From positions 1 to 64,000 of the forward strand of contig JAIQET010000012.1 in NCBI GenBank assembly GCA_020073645.1: a DNA stretch of 64,000 nt, in the 5' to 3' direction. How positions within the stretch are numbered: the stretch's first letter is position 1; every line of letters begins with the position of its first letter. Positions 46,874-55,600 of the stretch are shown piece by piece. The notes under the pieces were generated by a model, which searched no databases, was not told the origin of the DNA, and saw nothing but the letters and a program-made list of their open reading frames with translations. The position numbers were made by a program, and so were the translations under genes. The stretch is from Terriglobia bacterium (GTDB lineage: Bacteria; Acidobacteriota; Terriglobia; Terriglobales; Acidobacteriaceae).

Positions 46874-46969
46874 CCAGGCGCTTCCACCCAGCCATCGGGT
46901 GCGTCAACAGAGGAGAACGCAGGAGTAGCGGCTCCCGTAACTGGCCCATTGCTTGCGACGGCGTTCTGA

Positions 46970-47141
46970 GTGTAAACGCCTGTGGGTGTTGAAAAACTCA
47001 CTTTCTGGAAATCGGCGGGAATTAGATCGCGTCAGGATGCCCTACAAACGACTTTCTCTGCTCGGCTAGACATTTTCTATCCCCCAAATTCTCCCTGATT
47101 TCTGAAATCTCGAGTTTTTCAACAGCCACGCCTGTTTACGC
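46970..47141. mobile_element. MITE-like element with imperfect 30-bp terminal inverted repeats
   Basis: 46970-46999 and 47112-47141 are inverted, with a perfect inner 13 bp (TGTTGAAAAACTC / GAGTTTTTCAACA). Weaker pairing continues inward for about 23 bp on each side. The 172-bp element has no open frame. Non-coding, short and with long terminal repeats, it resembles a MITE. No clear target duplication was found. It fills most of the gap between the S9 peptidase and the gene at 47173. Confidence 0.6.
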
Positions 47142-47172
47142 CAGCTACGGCGCATGGCAGTAATATTTGAGT

Positions 47173-47673
47173 GTGGATCGAAGTGCCAAGCGTCGCGTGT
47201 TGAAGTTTCTAACGCCGCTCTTCTTGGGCCTTGGGTTCATCGTCAAATTGGTTTACAACATCGCTTTTGCGTGGTGGCTCGATCCATGGCTGCAACGTAA
47301 AGCGAACCGCGCTCTGTGGGACAACGTGCAGGCGAACCTTTATTTCCTCACCTCACAGTCGCAGGTGGACTTTTCAGGTCCCACTACGATTCACCCGTTC
47401 GACTACGCTTCCCTCACAATTCCTTGGGAGAACCTGCTGGTAATAATCACAAGGGGTCGGGGAGATACAACAGTGTGTGTCGCACCGCGTCACGCTCCGA
47501 GAGACAGCTACGAACTTGGTCCCCTGATCGCCGCGCTAGAGCAACGGCGTTTCTCGGAACGAGACATCGTGAATGATCTGGCTGGCGCAGCGACTTTATT
47601 GCGACCTCGCTTGCAGCAGCTGAACACGGCCTTCTCAGAGCAGGAATTTCCACGAACTAAGCAACTGCTTTAG
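47173..47673 (+). CDS. Hypothetical protein with one membrane segment
   Basis: A 166-residue protein starting with GTG (MDRSAKRRVLKFLTPL); a TTG at 47167 would add two residues. LKFLTPLFLGLGFIVKLVYNIAFAWWL is one long hydrophobic helix near the N-terminus, behind a basic start, so the C-terminal 120 residues may lie outside the cytoplasm. The middle has FSGPTTIHPFDYASLTIPWE and RGDTTVCVAPRHAPRD. I do not recognise the family. The MITE-like element lies just upstream, and a 17-bp repeat of its right end recurs downstream. Confidence 0.5.
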   Translation: MDRSAKRRVLKFLTPLFLGLGFIVKLVYNIAFAWWLDPWLQRKANRALWDNVQANLYFLTSQSQVDFSGPTTIHPFDYASLTIPWENLLVIITRGRGDTTVCVAPRHAPRDSYELGPLIAALEQRRFSERDIVNDLAGAATLLRPRLQQLNTAFSEQEFPRTKQLL

Positions 47674-48011
47674 TAATCAACACTCCAGCAGGCCGCGTCC
47701 GGCGGTCATTGTTGTAACATCGCGATAGCACTCATTGACCTGCTTTTGGTGCAAGAACACCCCTTCGGGAACGTCAATGAGTGTAATCTGTTTACGCCAG
47801 TTACTCACGGGTTCCTCCAGATGAGGCCGCCATTAGGTGTGATTCCCGAGGATTGTGATCCAGGTCACTGCCTGCTGCTACACAATACGCGAACATGGCA
47901 GCGGCTCTAAACGCCCGACCCAGGCCCTTGCAAATTGACGGCTGGTTCGGCGACAAGGATAATGGCCGAAGTTCAGATCGCTCCCTCTGCCCCTGTCTGG
48001 AGGCGGTTTCT
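47674..48011. other. Intergenic stretch with inverted repeat and conserved GTAACATCGCGAT box
   Basis: No gene is supported. CACTCATTGAC (47729-47739) and GTCAATGAGTG (47773-47783) are perfect inverted repeats. GTAACATCGCGAT begins at 47714 and recurs in a palindrome at 50764-50791. CTGTTTACGCCAGTTAC at 47788-47804 repeats 47132-47148 with one change. Confidence 0.6.
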
Positions 48012-48899
48012 ATGACGTTCCTTCGCAGTTCCGCGTTGCTCCCGCTTGTGCTTCTGTGTGGTTTGCTGAGTCATGCCTGCATGGCCCAGGCGCAGCCGAA
48101 GCCTGCTGTCCGTGAACTGCACATGACCTTTACCACGATAGACGTGCCGGGGGCTGTCTTTACTATCGCTAATGGCATCAATTCGGCGGGGCAGATCGTC
48201 GGGAATTACGGTCAAAGCACAAGCAATGACTCCCACGGTTTTCTCCTCACCAACGGAACTTTTGCCTACTTCGACTACCCTGCTGTCCCAGACTTCACGG
48301 TTCCGCTCGGAATTAACGATGGGGGACTCATCGTCGGGTACGCTGGTCAAGGCCCGGTGTACAGCTTTACTTATGATGGGACGGCGTTCACCCCAGTAAA
48401 GCTCGGCCGCCAGACAACCTTTGCCAACGGCATCAACAACGCCGGACAAGTGGTGGGTGGTGCGGGCACGATCTATACAACTCAGGGATTTGAAAAGCAA
48501 GGGCAGAAGTTCAAACGCCTCTACCCTCCGGGGAGCTTCGTCTACGTGTTCGGAATGGGAATCAATAACTTCGGGAAGGTGGTTGGACACGCAGATGAGA
48601 ATGGCTGGCTGTACGCCAACGGAGCGTTCAAGACCATTGCCTTTCCGGGCGCGTTCGAGACCAGGCCGTTAGGCATCAATGACCATGGTGTGGTTGTGGG
48701 CTGGTACAACGTTGGTTCCTTCTCGTACGGTTTCGTTCTGAAGAATGGCAAATATTATTCGTTTGGCTTCCCCGGGGCGCTCTTCACAGCGGCTGGTGGC
48801 ATTAACAACGCTGGACAGATCGTCGGCGGTTACACAGACGATTTCACGACCTGGCATGCCTTTGTAACGAGTCCAATCACGGAGTTAGAACTCCCCTGA
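48012..48899 (+). CDS. Secreted HAF-repeat protein
   Basis: A 295-residue exported protein. The start at 48012 opens the signal peptide MTFLRSSALLPLVLLCGLLS. The mature protein consists of HAF-type beta units with the core GINXXGXIVG: ANGINSAGQIVGNYGQ, LGINDGGLIVGYAG, NGINNAGQVVGGAG, GMGINNFGKVVGHAD, LGINDHGVVVGWYN and GGINNAGQIVGGYT. Six or seven units suggest a propeller or solenoid outside the cell. The ligand is unknown. Upstream is a candidate operator box shared with the gene at 48965-50484. Confidence 0.8.
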   Translation: MTFLRSSALLPLVLLCGLLSHACMAQAQPKPAVRELHMTFTTIDVPGAVFTIANGINSAGQIVGNYGQSTSNDSHGFLLTNGTFAYFDYPAVPDFTVPLGINDGGLIVGYAGQGPVYSFTYDGTAFTPVKLGRQTTFANGINNAGQVVGGAGTIYTTQGFEKQGQKFKRLYPPGSFVYVFGMGINNFGKVVGHADENGWLYANGAFKTIAFPGAFETRPLGINDHGVVVGWYNVGSFSYGFVLKNGKYYSFGFPGALFTAAGGINNAGQIVGGYTDDFTTWHAFVTSPITELELP

Positions 48900-48964
48900 T
48901 CTTCCAGTCTGACTCGCGCTGAGCGGCGTTTGTCTCGCACAGCGCGAGTCCTTGCACGATAGTC

Positions 48965-50484
48965 CTACTTTTCAATCCAAGGCGTCACAAACGGTGAACC
49001 CGCTTGGAGGCCGCCAGACCCTTTTCCGATGAATTTCACTAACTGATCCGCTACTTTCTTTGCAGCGCTGGCGGTGGGGAGGGTGAAGTCACCCCAGTAG
49101 GTTGTCTTGTATTGGGGATCAATATCCCCATAGCGAACATCGCGCTCTTCGCCACAGGCGAAATCGCCCTGTGCGTTACACCACTTTATTCCCGCTCCAT
49201 TGGTAGTCTCCCCGTCCGCCCAGAGGTACGGGCCCCAGTCGAACCACGGAGCCACATCGTAGCTCACGTCTCCGGCGTACTCGATAGGTGGTTCCCCTCC
49301 ACCTTGCTTGATCTGCGCCACAATCGCACGCTGCACCGCAAAGCCCTCTTCAAAGGCAAAGGGCTCGGGGCTGAGGCAGGCGTGTGGATTCTGGTCTTCC
49401 TGCGCTGCCTGGTTCGCGTATCCCCCGTAAATGCGAGTCGTGATGAACACCTGCTGCAGGTTAGGGTAGCGCTTAACGCCGGTGGAGATGTGCTGCCCAT
49501 TCAGCTTGCAGCACTTTAGATACCGCAAGATGTTGCCCAGGTACTGCTCGGACTGGTAAGCATCCGGCAGGGTGCTGCTGGGACAGAACGCATGTTGCAG
49601 GTCGCAAGTCGGAAAACTCGTCGAAGACTTCAAGAAGATGGCCTGCACTTGAGCTTCTGCGAAGTCGTTCCTGCGCAGATCATCCGCAACCCGATAATAG
49701 TTGCATTCCGGGTTGTTATCGGTGAATGCGTCCCAAGGACAGGGGTTGTTCCAGTAGTATCCCAGGGATGTTGGGTCCCAGGCATCGAGAGTTTGCCCGC
49801 CGAACGCCCCGTCAAACACCACCATGTCCGGACCGACCAGCCAGTGAAGGGGATCGTTGTCCGGATAGATCTGCTCCAAGAACGAGAGCTGGCTTACTCC
49901 GTCCCAGACGCCGTCTCTGACGGCTTTGTTCCAGGCTAGTCCTCCTTCCGGGTTGTTCAAGTTCGGACACTTCGTGGCGCAGGGCTGCCCCGCGAGCTGG
50001 TCCAGGGGCGGTTGGTGGTTCTTGCGCTGCGGGTCCCAGGCATTCGAGTGGCCTCCACAGACTTCGATGTCGCAGTTGGAAAGGCCGAGGACGAGGAAAA
50101 CGATCCTGGCGGGCTTACCGTCTGGGCACCCACCAGTATCTGGAGGGTTACCGTTTTGGCACAACGGCCTGATCGCCTGCGCCCGATTCGTCCCCTCGGT
50201 GTAGTGCTGTTGCGCCTCCTGATAACTGGATGTGTGCTCATCGTTGCCGTAGATGCCGTACAGGTTCATTACTTCACCTGTGTTGCCGTAGAGAAGGCCC
50301 GTTCCGTCTATGAGTGGCTTGGGGTGAAGGTGTCCACATTGAGGTTTCTGCACGCACTGTTTGCAAAATTGAAGTCAGCAGGCACACTGGGCGTGTTGGA
50401 GCACGCCTCGTCGGCTGCGGCGTGGGAAACGGTGATCACTGCGAAAGGAAATGCAAGGACGATGAACAGAAGCAGATGCTTCAT
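48965..50484 (-). pseudogene. Secreted Cys-rich protein, split by a one-base frameshift
   Basis: The main frame, 48965-50353, has no natural start; it reads PLIDGTGLLYGNTGEVMNLY onward for about 450 residues, is Cys-rich, and ends FVTPWIEK. A second frame from ATG 50484 (after AGGAGA) gives a clear signal peptide MKHLLLFIVLAFPFAVITVS and NSACRNLNVDTFTPS, then stops at 50308. Adding one C to the minus-strand CCCC run (GGGG at 50321-50324) joins the two. This may be a real mutation or a sequencing or assembly error. I do not recognise the family; acidic and aromatic motifs (APWFDWGPYLWADGE) could suggest a glycosidase-like fold. Confidence 0.65.
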
Positions 50485-50763
50485 ACAGTGTCTCCTTGTG
50501 AATGGCTAGCGAACAGTTGCGGTGGTCGCTGCAGCGAGTTCGCTTCCCAAAACTCGCGGCAGGGGAGCATGGAAGCTAGGCAGGGGCCGGTGGGCCGATA
50601 CAACAGCTCCGGTTTACAGGTTCTTGGGTGGTCTGTAAGTGAGATCAATCACTCAGTGGGGTGAGGAGGCGCGCCAGCGCGGTGGGTTTGATTTGTCCGA
50701 AACTGTGCAGCTATGGGAGACGACGGAGTTGCCCCTAGTGCAAGTGCGACTGGACGATTGATA

Positions 50764-50791
50764 GTTGGTGTAACATCGCGATTACACCAAC
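50764..50791. promoter_or_regulatory. Palindromic candidate operator
   Basis: GTTGGTGTAA (50764-50773) and TTACACCAAC (50782-50791) are perfect inverted repeats around CATCGCGA. The core GTAACATCGCGAT recurs at 47714. It lies 280 bp upstream of the start at 50484, in a 423-bp gap (50485-50907) that otherwise holds nothing I can name. Confidence 0.5.
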
Positions 50792-50907
50792 AAGGATTCC
50801 GGGTGCTGAGCCTGTGCGGGCTCGCCGTTAGGGGGGAGAGAACAGCCCCGGCCACCAGTGAAACCGCTTATAACGGTTCACAACGGTTTTGGCCCCGGAG
50901 CCGAGTT

Positions 50908-53091
50908 CTATTGCCCGCTTGGTTTGGCGGAGGCGCTGGCCAGCTTCACCTTGTGGGAATCGGCGGCGAAGCGAGCAATACCTTTGTAAAGCGCGTCGGC
51001 AATCTGCTGGCGATACTTTGAGTTCTGCAGGTTGGTTTCGTCGGTGGGGCTGCTGACGAAGGAGACCTCCGCCAGGATCGCGGGCATGGAAGTGCCGGTC
51101 AGCACGACGTAGGAAGCTTCTTTCACGCCGCGGTTGCGAATGCCGGGGTTCTTTGCGGCCAACGTGGCAAAAAGTGAGTGCTGCACGCTGGCGGCAAACT
51201 TGCGGGACTCCTGCACCTTTTCCCGGATATCCACGTTGGCGAAGCTGACGGTTTGCAGAGGATTGCCGGTGATATCCGTTTCGTGGCTGTGGGCGTTCAC
51301 CGACGAGAATGTATTGGTGTAATAGGTTTCTACGCCTCGTGCGGAAGCGTCGTCGCTGTAATTGGCATGGATCGAGACGAAGAAGTCCGACTGTGTTTGG
51401 TTGGCGATCTCGGCACGCCGCTCCAAGGCGACATAGGTATCATCGGAGCGGGTGTAAATCACCTCCGCACCTGAGCGGCTTTCGATCAGGGTCCCCAGGC
51501 GCTGCACAATATCCAGCACAACGTCTTTTTCCAGCAAGCCCTGACGGCCAACGGTGCCCAAATCCCACCCGCCATGTCCGGCATCGAGCACAATGCGGAA
51601 CTTCGGCACATGGGCGCGCAGCCGGGTCTCATCTGCAGACTTAGCCGAGGATGTGAGGGGGCGGGCTGGCGGTGGAGCCACGGGAGCGAAAAGATCGGCT
51701 CTCGCCCGAGGCCGCGCGGCTGCTCCGGGGGCGCGTACCTCAACCACGAGCCGATAAGGATTCCTTTCCAGGCTGACCGAGAAATCCGAGCCGCCCTTGG
51801 TCTCCAGCACCACCCGGGTTACGCCCGGCATAGGCTGGGCGATGCGAACCCGCACCAAAAGCGCATCACGAATTTCAATCGTTTTCCCAAAGAGTCCGGG
51901 AGCGAGCGCAGTGTCCTGCAGGTCGAAGTAAATGCGCTCGGGGTCGCTGAGGCGGTGGGCTTCGTACTGGACCTGGTCCTGAAGATCAACCACTACGGTA
52001 CTGGAGTCGGCTGAGGACCAATGGCGGATTCCCGTCACCTGTGGGAGCAGCGCAAGCTTTTCCTGGATGGCAGAAGCGGCATGGCCCTCGCTGGTGGCAG
52101 GCAAGGTTGGCGCGGGTGCCGGCGCAGGAGCGGGTGTAACCGGCTGCGGACTGGTGCTTACTGCGGCAGTCCTCTGGCGCATCTTCCACCACAGTCCTCC
52201 GCCCAGCGCGACGGCGACCAGCAAGACGATCAGCACCACGAGCAGGCCGGGCCGGGAACTCTCGGACTCCTGGTACTCGAAGAGAACCGCAGGGGCGGCG
52301 ACGGGCTCCGGCTGCTCTGGCTCCCTGATCTCCTGAGAAAATTCCCGAAGTGGTTCAGCTTGGCCGTTCGGGATATCAGGCTCGGCGGCGGCCGGCGGTT
52401 CCGGCGTCTGAGTAGCCACACGCTGCGCGATTTCGGCCATGCGGTCTTCTTCTTCCGGACGCATGGCTGCCAGGATCAGTTCGGCGAGAAGATTCAGGCT
52501 GCGAACATCGCTGTCGTTGAAACCAAAAGCGTCGTAGGAGAAGGCCTCCAGCAATCCAATCACGCTGTGCTGTCCGGCCAGCGGCACCGCCACCATGGAG
52601 CGCGCACCTAAACGGTGGGCGGCTTGGACGTTGACCCGCGGATCGTTCTCCGCGTCGTCGCAGCGAATGATTCGGCCGGTGCGGAAACAGGCTCCGGAAA
52701 ATCCCGAGTTCGGATCCAGGCGCACGCCCGCATCGGGCGCAATCTCTCCCGCGGAACCCCGGCAGATGATCGCGTTTCCTTCCGCCAGGGCGATGGCCAC
52801 ACCGTCAGCGCCGGTGATCGCCAAGGCACGTTCCGCCACCAGTTGCAGCACTTCATCCAGAACGAACTGCTCGAGCTCCCAGGTGTCTTCCGGGCTCAGG
52901 CGTTCGCCGCTGCGCAGTTCACGCGCGCGGCGTTGTCGAATCTGTTCGTGAAGGGAAGAAAAAGCCAGCAGGGCTTGCAGGGCTTCGTGACCCGGGGAAG
53001 ACGGAGCGGTTTCAGGTTTCGCGGGAGCGGTGCCGGTTGCGCCCATGTGCGTCGCGAATCCAAGGCCCGCGTTGGTTGGATTGGCGCTCAT
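50908..53091 (-). CDS. GAF-membrane-AMIN-N-acetylmuramoyl-L-alanine amidase
   Basis: A 727-residue fusion. Residues about 75-212 are GAF, with CFRTGRIIRCDDAENDPRV. A membrane helix is near 283-305 (GLLVVLIVLLVAVALGGGLW). After an Ala/Pro linker, residues about 350-455 are an AMIN domain (VVVDLQDQVQYEAHRL ... RIYFDLQDTAL). The catalytic Amidase_3 domain fills about 500-715: VLDAGHGGWDLG and SIHANYSDD supply Zn histidines, LLEKDVVLD the Zn Glu, AEVSFVSSPTDE the catalytic Glu. The enzyme should cut the stem peptide from peptidoglycan in the periplasm, while GAF sits in the cytoplasm. AmiC-type enzymes normally have a signal peptide instead of a cytoplasmic sensor. Confidence 0.88.
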   Translation of the reverse strand: MSANPTNAGLGFATHMGATGTAPAKPETAPSSPGHEALQALLAFSSLHEQIRQRRARELRSGERLSPEDTWELEQFVLDEVLQLVAERALAITGADGVAIALAEGNAIICRGSAGEIAPDAGVRLDPNSGFSGACFRTGRIIRCDDAENDPRVNVQAAHRLGARSMVAVPLAGQHSVIGLLEAFSYDAFGFNDSDVRSLNLLAELILAAMRPEEEDRMAEIAQRVATQTPEPPAAAEPDIPNGQAEPLREFSQEIREPEQPEPVAAPAVLFEYQESESSRPGLLVVLIVLLVAVALGGGLWWKMRQRTAAVSTSPQPVTPAPAPAPAPTLPATSEGHAASAIQEKLALLPQVTGIRHWSSADSSTVVVDLQDQVQYEAHRLSDPERIYFDLQDTALAPGLFGKTIEIRDALLVRVRIAQPMPGVTRVVLETKGGSDFSVSLERNPYRLVVEVRAPGAAARPRARADLFAPVAPPPARPLTSSAKSADETRLRAHVPKFRIVLDAGHGGWDLGTVGRQGLLEKDVVLDIVQRLGTLIESRSGAEVIYTRSDDTYVALERRAEIANQTQSDFFVSIHANYSDDASARGVETYYTNTFSSVNAHSHETDITGNPLQTVSFANVDIREKVQESRKFAASVQHSLFATLAAKNPGIRNRGVKEASYVVLTGTSMPAILAEVSFVSSPTDETNLQNSKYRQQIADALYKGIARFAADSHKVKLASASAKPSGQ

Positions 53092-53349
53092 GAAACCGGT
53101 GGAAATTCCTCCCAGGCCGAGTTTGTACGCCGCTGACGCTTCCTGCCTGCAATCTGAGGCAACAGCAGTAAGTTACAGGGGTTTGCCCCCATTCGCAATA
53201 ACTCCCGGTGCACGAAGGTTGGGACTGCCAAGGTGCTCTTTCGTAAGCCAATTTCGGGCCGTCTCCCGATCTGGCAAATTCGTGCCATTGCACTTGCCCG
53301 CCCTTGCGCATATCCTGAGTTGTTAGAAGTAGTTACAGGCTGTGGTCAG

Positions 53350-53655
53350 GTGAGTGAAGTGAAGAAGAAGTCGAGCTGGCTGTGGCCTCTGGGCCTGATG
53401 GCCACGGGTTTGGCCGGCGCTGCGGTGATGGCGTTTCGCGGCTGCTGGCATTCCAAGATGAGTTGGCCGGTTCGTGCCCAGGACCATTCCTACCAGGTCT
53501 GCATGGGCTGCGGCATCAAACGCCTGTTCGACGTCGATGAGTTTCGCGCTTACGGACCCTACAGTTACGACCTGAATCGCCTGGTCGCGTGGGACCGGGC
53601 CCGCCGCGGCAAACCTCTGCGTGAAGTTCAGCCTTCCGAAAAGCGTCCTGCCTAA
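53350..53655 (+). CDS. Small membrane-anchored protein, function unknown
   Basis: A 101-residue protein starting with GTG (MSEVKKKSSWLWPLGLMATG). One hydrophobic helix spans about residues 10-30. The rest has YQVCMGCGIKRLFDVDEF, a CXXC pair that could bind metal or be redox-active, then a basic tail. The frame is open upstream to 53233, but the GTG fits the helix position. It precedes a PilZ gene by about 60 bp. I do not recognise the family. Confidence 0.55.
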   Translation: MSEVKKKSSWLWPLGLMATGLAGAAVMAFRGCWHSKMSWPVRAQDHSYQVCMGCGIKRLFDVDEFRAYGPYSYDLNRLVAWDRARRGKPLREVQPSEKRPA

Positions 53656-53714
53656 TCTGCCCTGAACCAATGCGGTTACTCAGGCTCGTTCCAACCCAGA
53701 GCTACCATTTTGGA

Positions 53715-54521
53715 ATGGAGTCTCCGCTGGCAGCGTCTGCTGGGATTGCGAATGTTCCCGGTGTGATCCGCACCAAGCGCCGCCATTACCGCCACAAGGT
53801 CCACACGCTGGCGTATGTGAATCTGGATCGCGCCAATGGAGGCATCATCCGGGAGATCAGCGAAGCGGGGGTGGCGGTGCAGGCGGTTGCTCCTTTGAGT
53901 GTGAATCAGGAAGTGCAGCTTCGATTTGAGTTGCTGAATCCGCGCACGCGGGTGGAAGCCAGCGGCCGGGTGGTGTGGGCGGATTCGCTGGGGCAAGCGG
54001 GACTGGAGTTCATCGAGCTGCCGCAGCGCGCTCGACGCTTGCTCAAGGAGTGGCTCTTCACGCAGCTGCTGGCGCGGGCGTACCAGGCTTGCGGGCCGGA
54101 TTCCGTGTTCCTTCACACCAGGCCGGGCGAGGAGGCGACCGAGTTGCTGTTCTCGGGTCCGGCGCGGCCGGCGCTGGCTCTGGAGGCGGTTGCGGAAGAG
54201 CCGGAAGTTCCGCGGGAGAGGGTGCGGCTGCTTTGGTGCCCGGTCCCGGTTTCGGCTCGGTTGCTTTCGCGGGTGCTGGATGGTCTGATTCTTGCCAGTG
54301 CGGTGCTGTTGTTCTCGGTGGTGTCGTTGGCGATGACTCACGTGTTTCCTTCGTGGCCGATCGGGTTGGTTTTGCTGTTCAGCGTGGCGGGTATCTTCGC
54401 GGGGGTCTACTGGTGGATGTTTGCGTCGAGGATTGGGGTTACGCCCGGGGCTTATCTGGCGCGGCTTGCGGTTGGAGGTGAGGCGGAAGCGGAGAGGGAA
54501 GAGCGGCCGCGCTTTCGCTGA
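53715..54521 (+). CDS. PilZ-domain protein with two C-terminal membrane helices
   Basis: A 268-residue protein; an ATG at 53670 would add 15 residues. PilZ spans about residues 18-120: TKRRHYRHKVHTLAYVNLD contains the Arg motif and IREISEAGVAVQ the SXXG motif, so cyclic di-GMP binding is plausible. A helical region follows. Two membrane helices lie near 203-225 and 232-252. The PilZ sequence resembles those in the genes at 41178 and 54540. Output is unknown; it may recruit cyclic di-GMP signalling to the membrane. Confidence 0.78.
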   Translation: MESPLAASAGIANVPGVIRTKRRHYRHKVHTLAYVNLDRANGGIIREISEAGVAVQAVAPLSVNQEVQLRFELLNPRTRVEASGRVVWADSLGQAGLEFIELPQRARRLLKEWLFTQLLARAYQACGPDSVFLHTRPGEEATELLFSGPARPALALEAVAEEPEVPRERVRLLWCPVPVSARLLSRVLDGLILASAVLLFSVVSLAMTHVFPSWPIGLVLLFSVAGIFAGVYWWMFASRIGVTPGAYLARLAVGGEAEAEREERPRFR

Positions 54522-54539
54522 TCAGCTACCAGCTACCGG

Positions 54540-55199
54540 CTAGTGCTGGAAGTACTGGCGCTCCAGCCATAGCTGGAGGTGGCGCTTGGCGGTGGGCGCG
54601 ATTTCCAGGAAGCGGATTCCGGCGTTGCCCTTCTGATCGATCCAGGCCACTTGCCCTTGCACCTTCAGGGAACGCTTGGTTCCGGGAAGGGCGAAGCTGA
54701 CGCGCAGCGGGGAGGCCAGCGGCAGGGTCTGGTGGATGCGGACGCCCACTCCTCCCTGGCTGAGGTTCATCAGGTGGGCTTCGCAGTGTCTCCTGGGGCC
54801 GAAGCTGAGCGAGACCGGCAGATCCAGGGTCTCGCGGTGATAACGCAGGCGGCCATCGAGGATCATGTTGCGCGCCGCGGACAGCGTATGCACCGCCTGC
54901 TCGACCGAGATCGGCTTCTGGAAGACGAAGGCGGCTCCGGTGGCTTCGAGGCGGTTGCGTCCGCTGGATCCGCTGACGATCACCAAGGGCACCGCGTTCT
55001 GCACGCTGCGCAGGAAACCGGCCGTGCCGTTGAGATCGCAATCGACGATCAGGGCATCGATTTTGGATTTGGCCAACTTCGCCTGGGCGCGCGGCAGTTC
55101 CGATTCCACGTCCACGGCAATGTGCAAGCCGCCGAGGATGCACTCTAATACGCTGACTTCCTGCGAATCGCGCGAGACCACCATCGATGAGAGCGTCAT
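54540..55199 (-). CDS. Receiver-like domain fused to PilZ
   Basis: A 219-residue protein; a start at 55241 would add 14 residues. Residues 1 to about 110 resemble a response regulator receiver: DALIVDCDL holds a candidate phospho-acceptor Asp, PLVIVSGSS the Ser/Thr position and FVFQKPIS the conserved Lys-Pro. Residues about 118-215 are PilZ-like (YHRETLDLPVSLSFG; NLSQGGVGVRI). No histidine kinase is nearby. It is convergent with the PilZ gene at 53715, with 18 bp between the stops. Confidence 0.75.
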   Translation of the reverse strand: MTLSSMVVSRDSQEVSVLECILGGLHIAVDVESELPRAQAKLAKSKIDALIVDCDLNGTAGFLRSVQNAVPLVIVSGSSGRNRLEATGAAFVFQKPISVEQAVHTLSAARNMILDGRLRYHRETLDLPVSLSFGPRRHCEAHLMNLSQGGVGVRIHQTLPLASPLRVSFALPGTKRSLKVQGQVAWIDQKGNAGIRFLEIAPTAKRHLQLWLERQYFQH

Positions 55200-55308
55200 A
55201 AGTTCACTGTAGCCCCCGCGCGTAATCTCACCCAAGGTCACGAAGGTAATGGGAGGAAAAAACAGGTGTCGGGTCTCGGGTGTCAGGTGTCAGGAGTTGG
55301 GTCCGGGG

Positions 55309-55345
55309 GTGCCCCATTTCTCGCGTTGTGTGCGAGAAGTGGGGC
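55309..55345. repeat. REP-like palindrome, copy 2
   Basis: GCCCCATTTCTCGC (55311-55324) faces GCGAGAAGTGGGGC (55332-55345) with one mismatch and a 7-base loop. It is the inverted orientation of copy 1 at 5019. Confidence 0.8.
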
Positions 55346-55442
55346 TGTTTCTCAACCCGCCCGGATCCTTTCCTCCGCCGATTTGCAAGGGCGGCGCGCC
55401 TCGACTTTGATGATAGGCGTTGCCGCGACCCTGATTTGAAAG

Positions 55443-55462
55443 GGCGCGCCTTCAGGCGCGCC
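55443..55462. repeat. GC-rich hairpin
   Basis: Two GGCGCGCC blocks (55443-55450 and 55455-55462), each palindromic and mutually complementary, flank TTCA. No T-run follows. Confidence 0.6.
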
Positions 55463-55600
55463 GTCACTGCTCTGCCAGCCATCGGCTTCAGCCGCAGAGG
55501 TTCGCGGACGGGTCGCCTCCGGGTGGCGGCGGGATAGATCAAGAAGAAAAAAATAAAATGTTAAATTCGGCAAAACAAACCAGTTGCCGGCGCTAGATCT

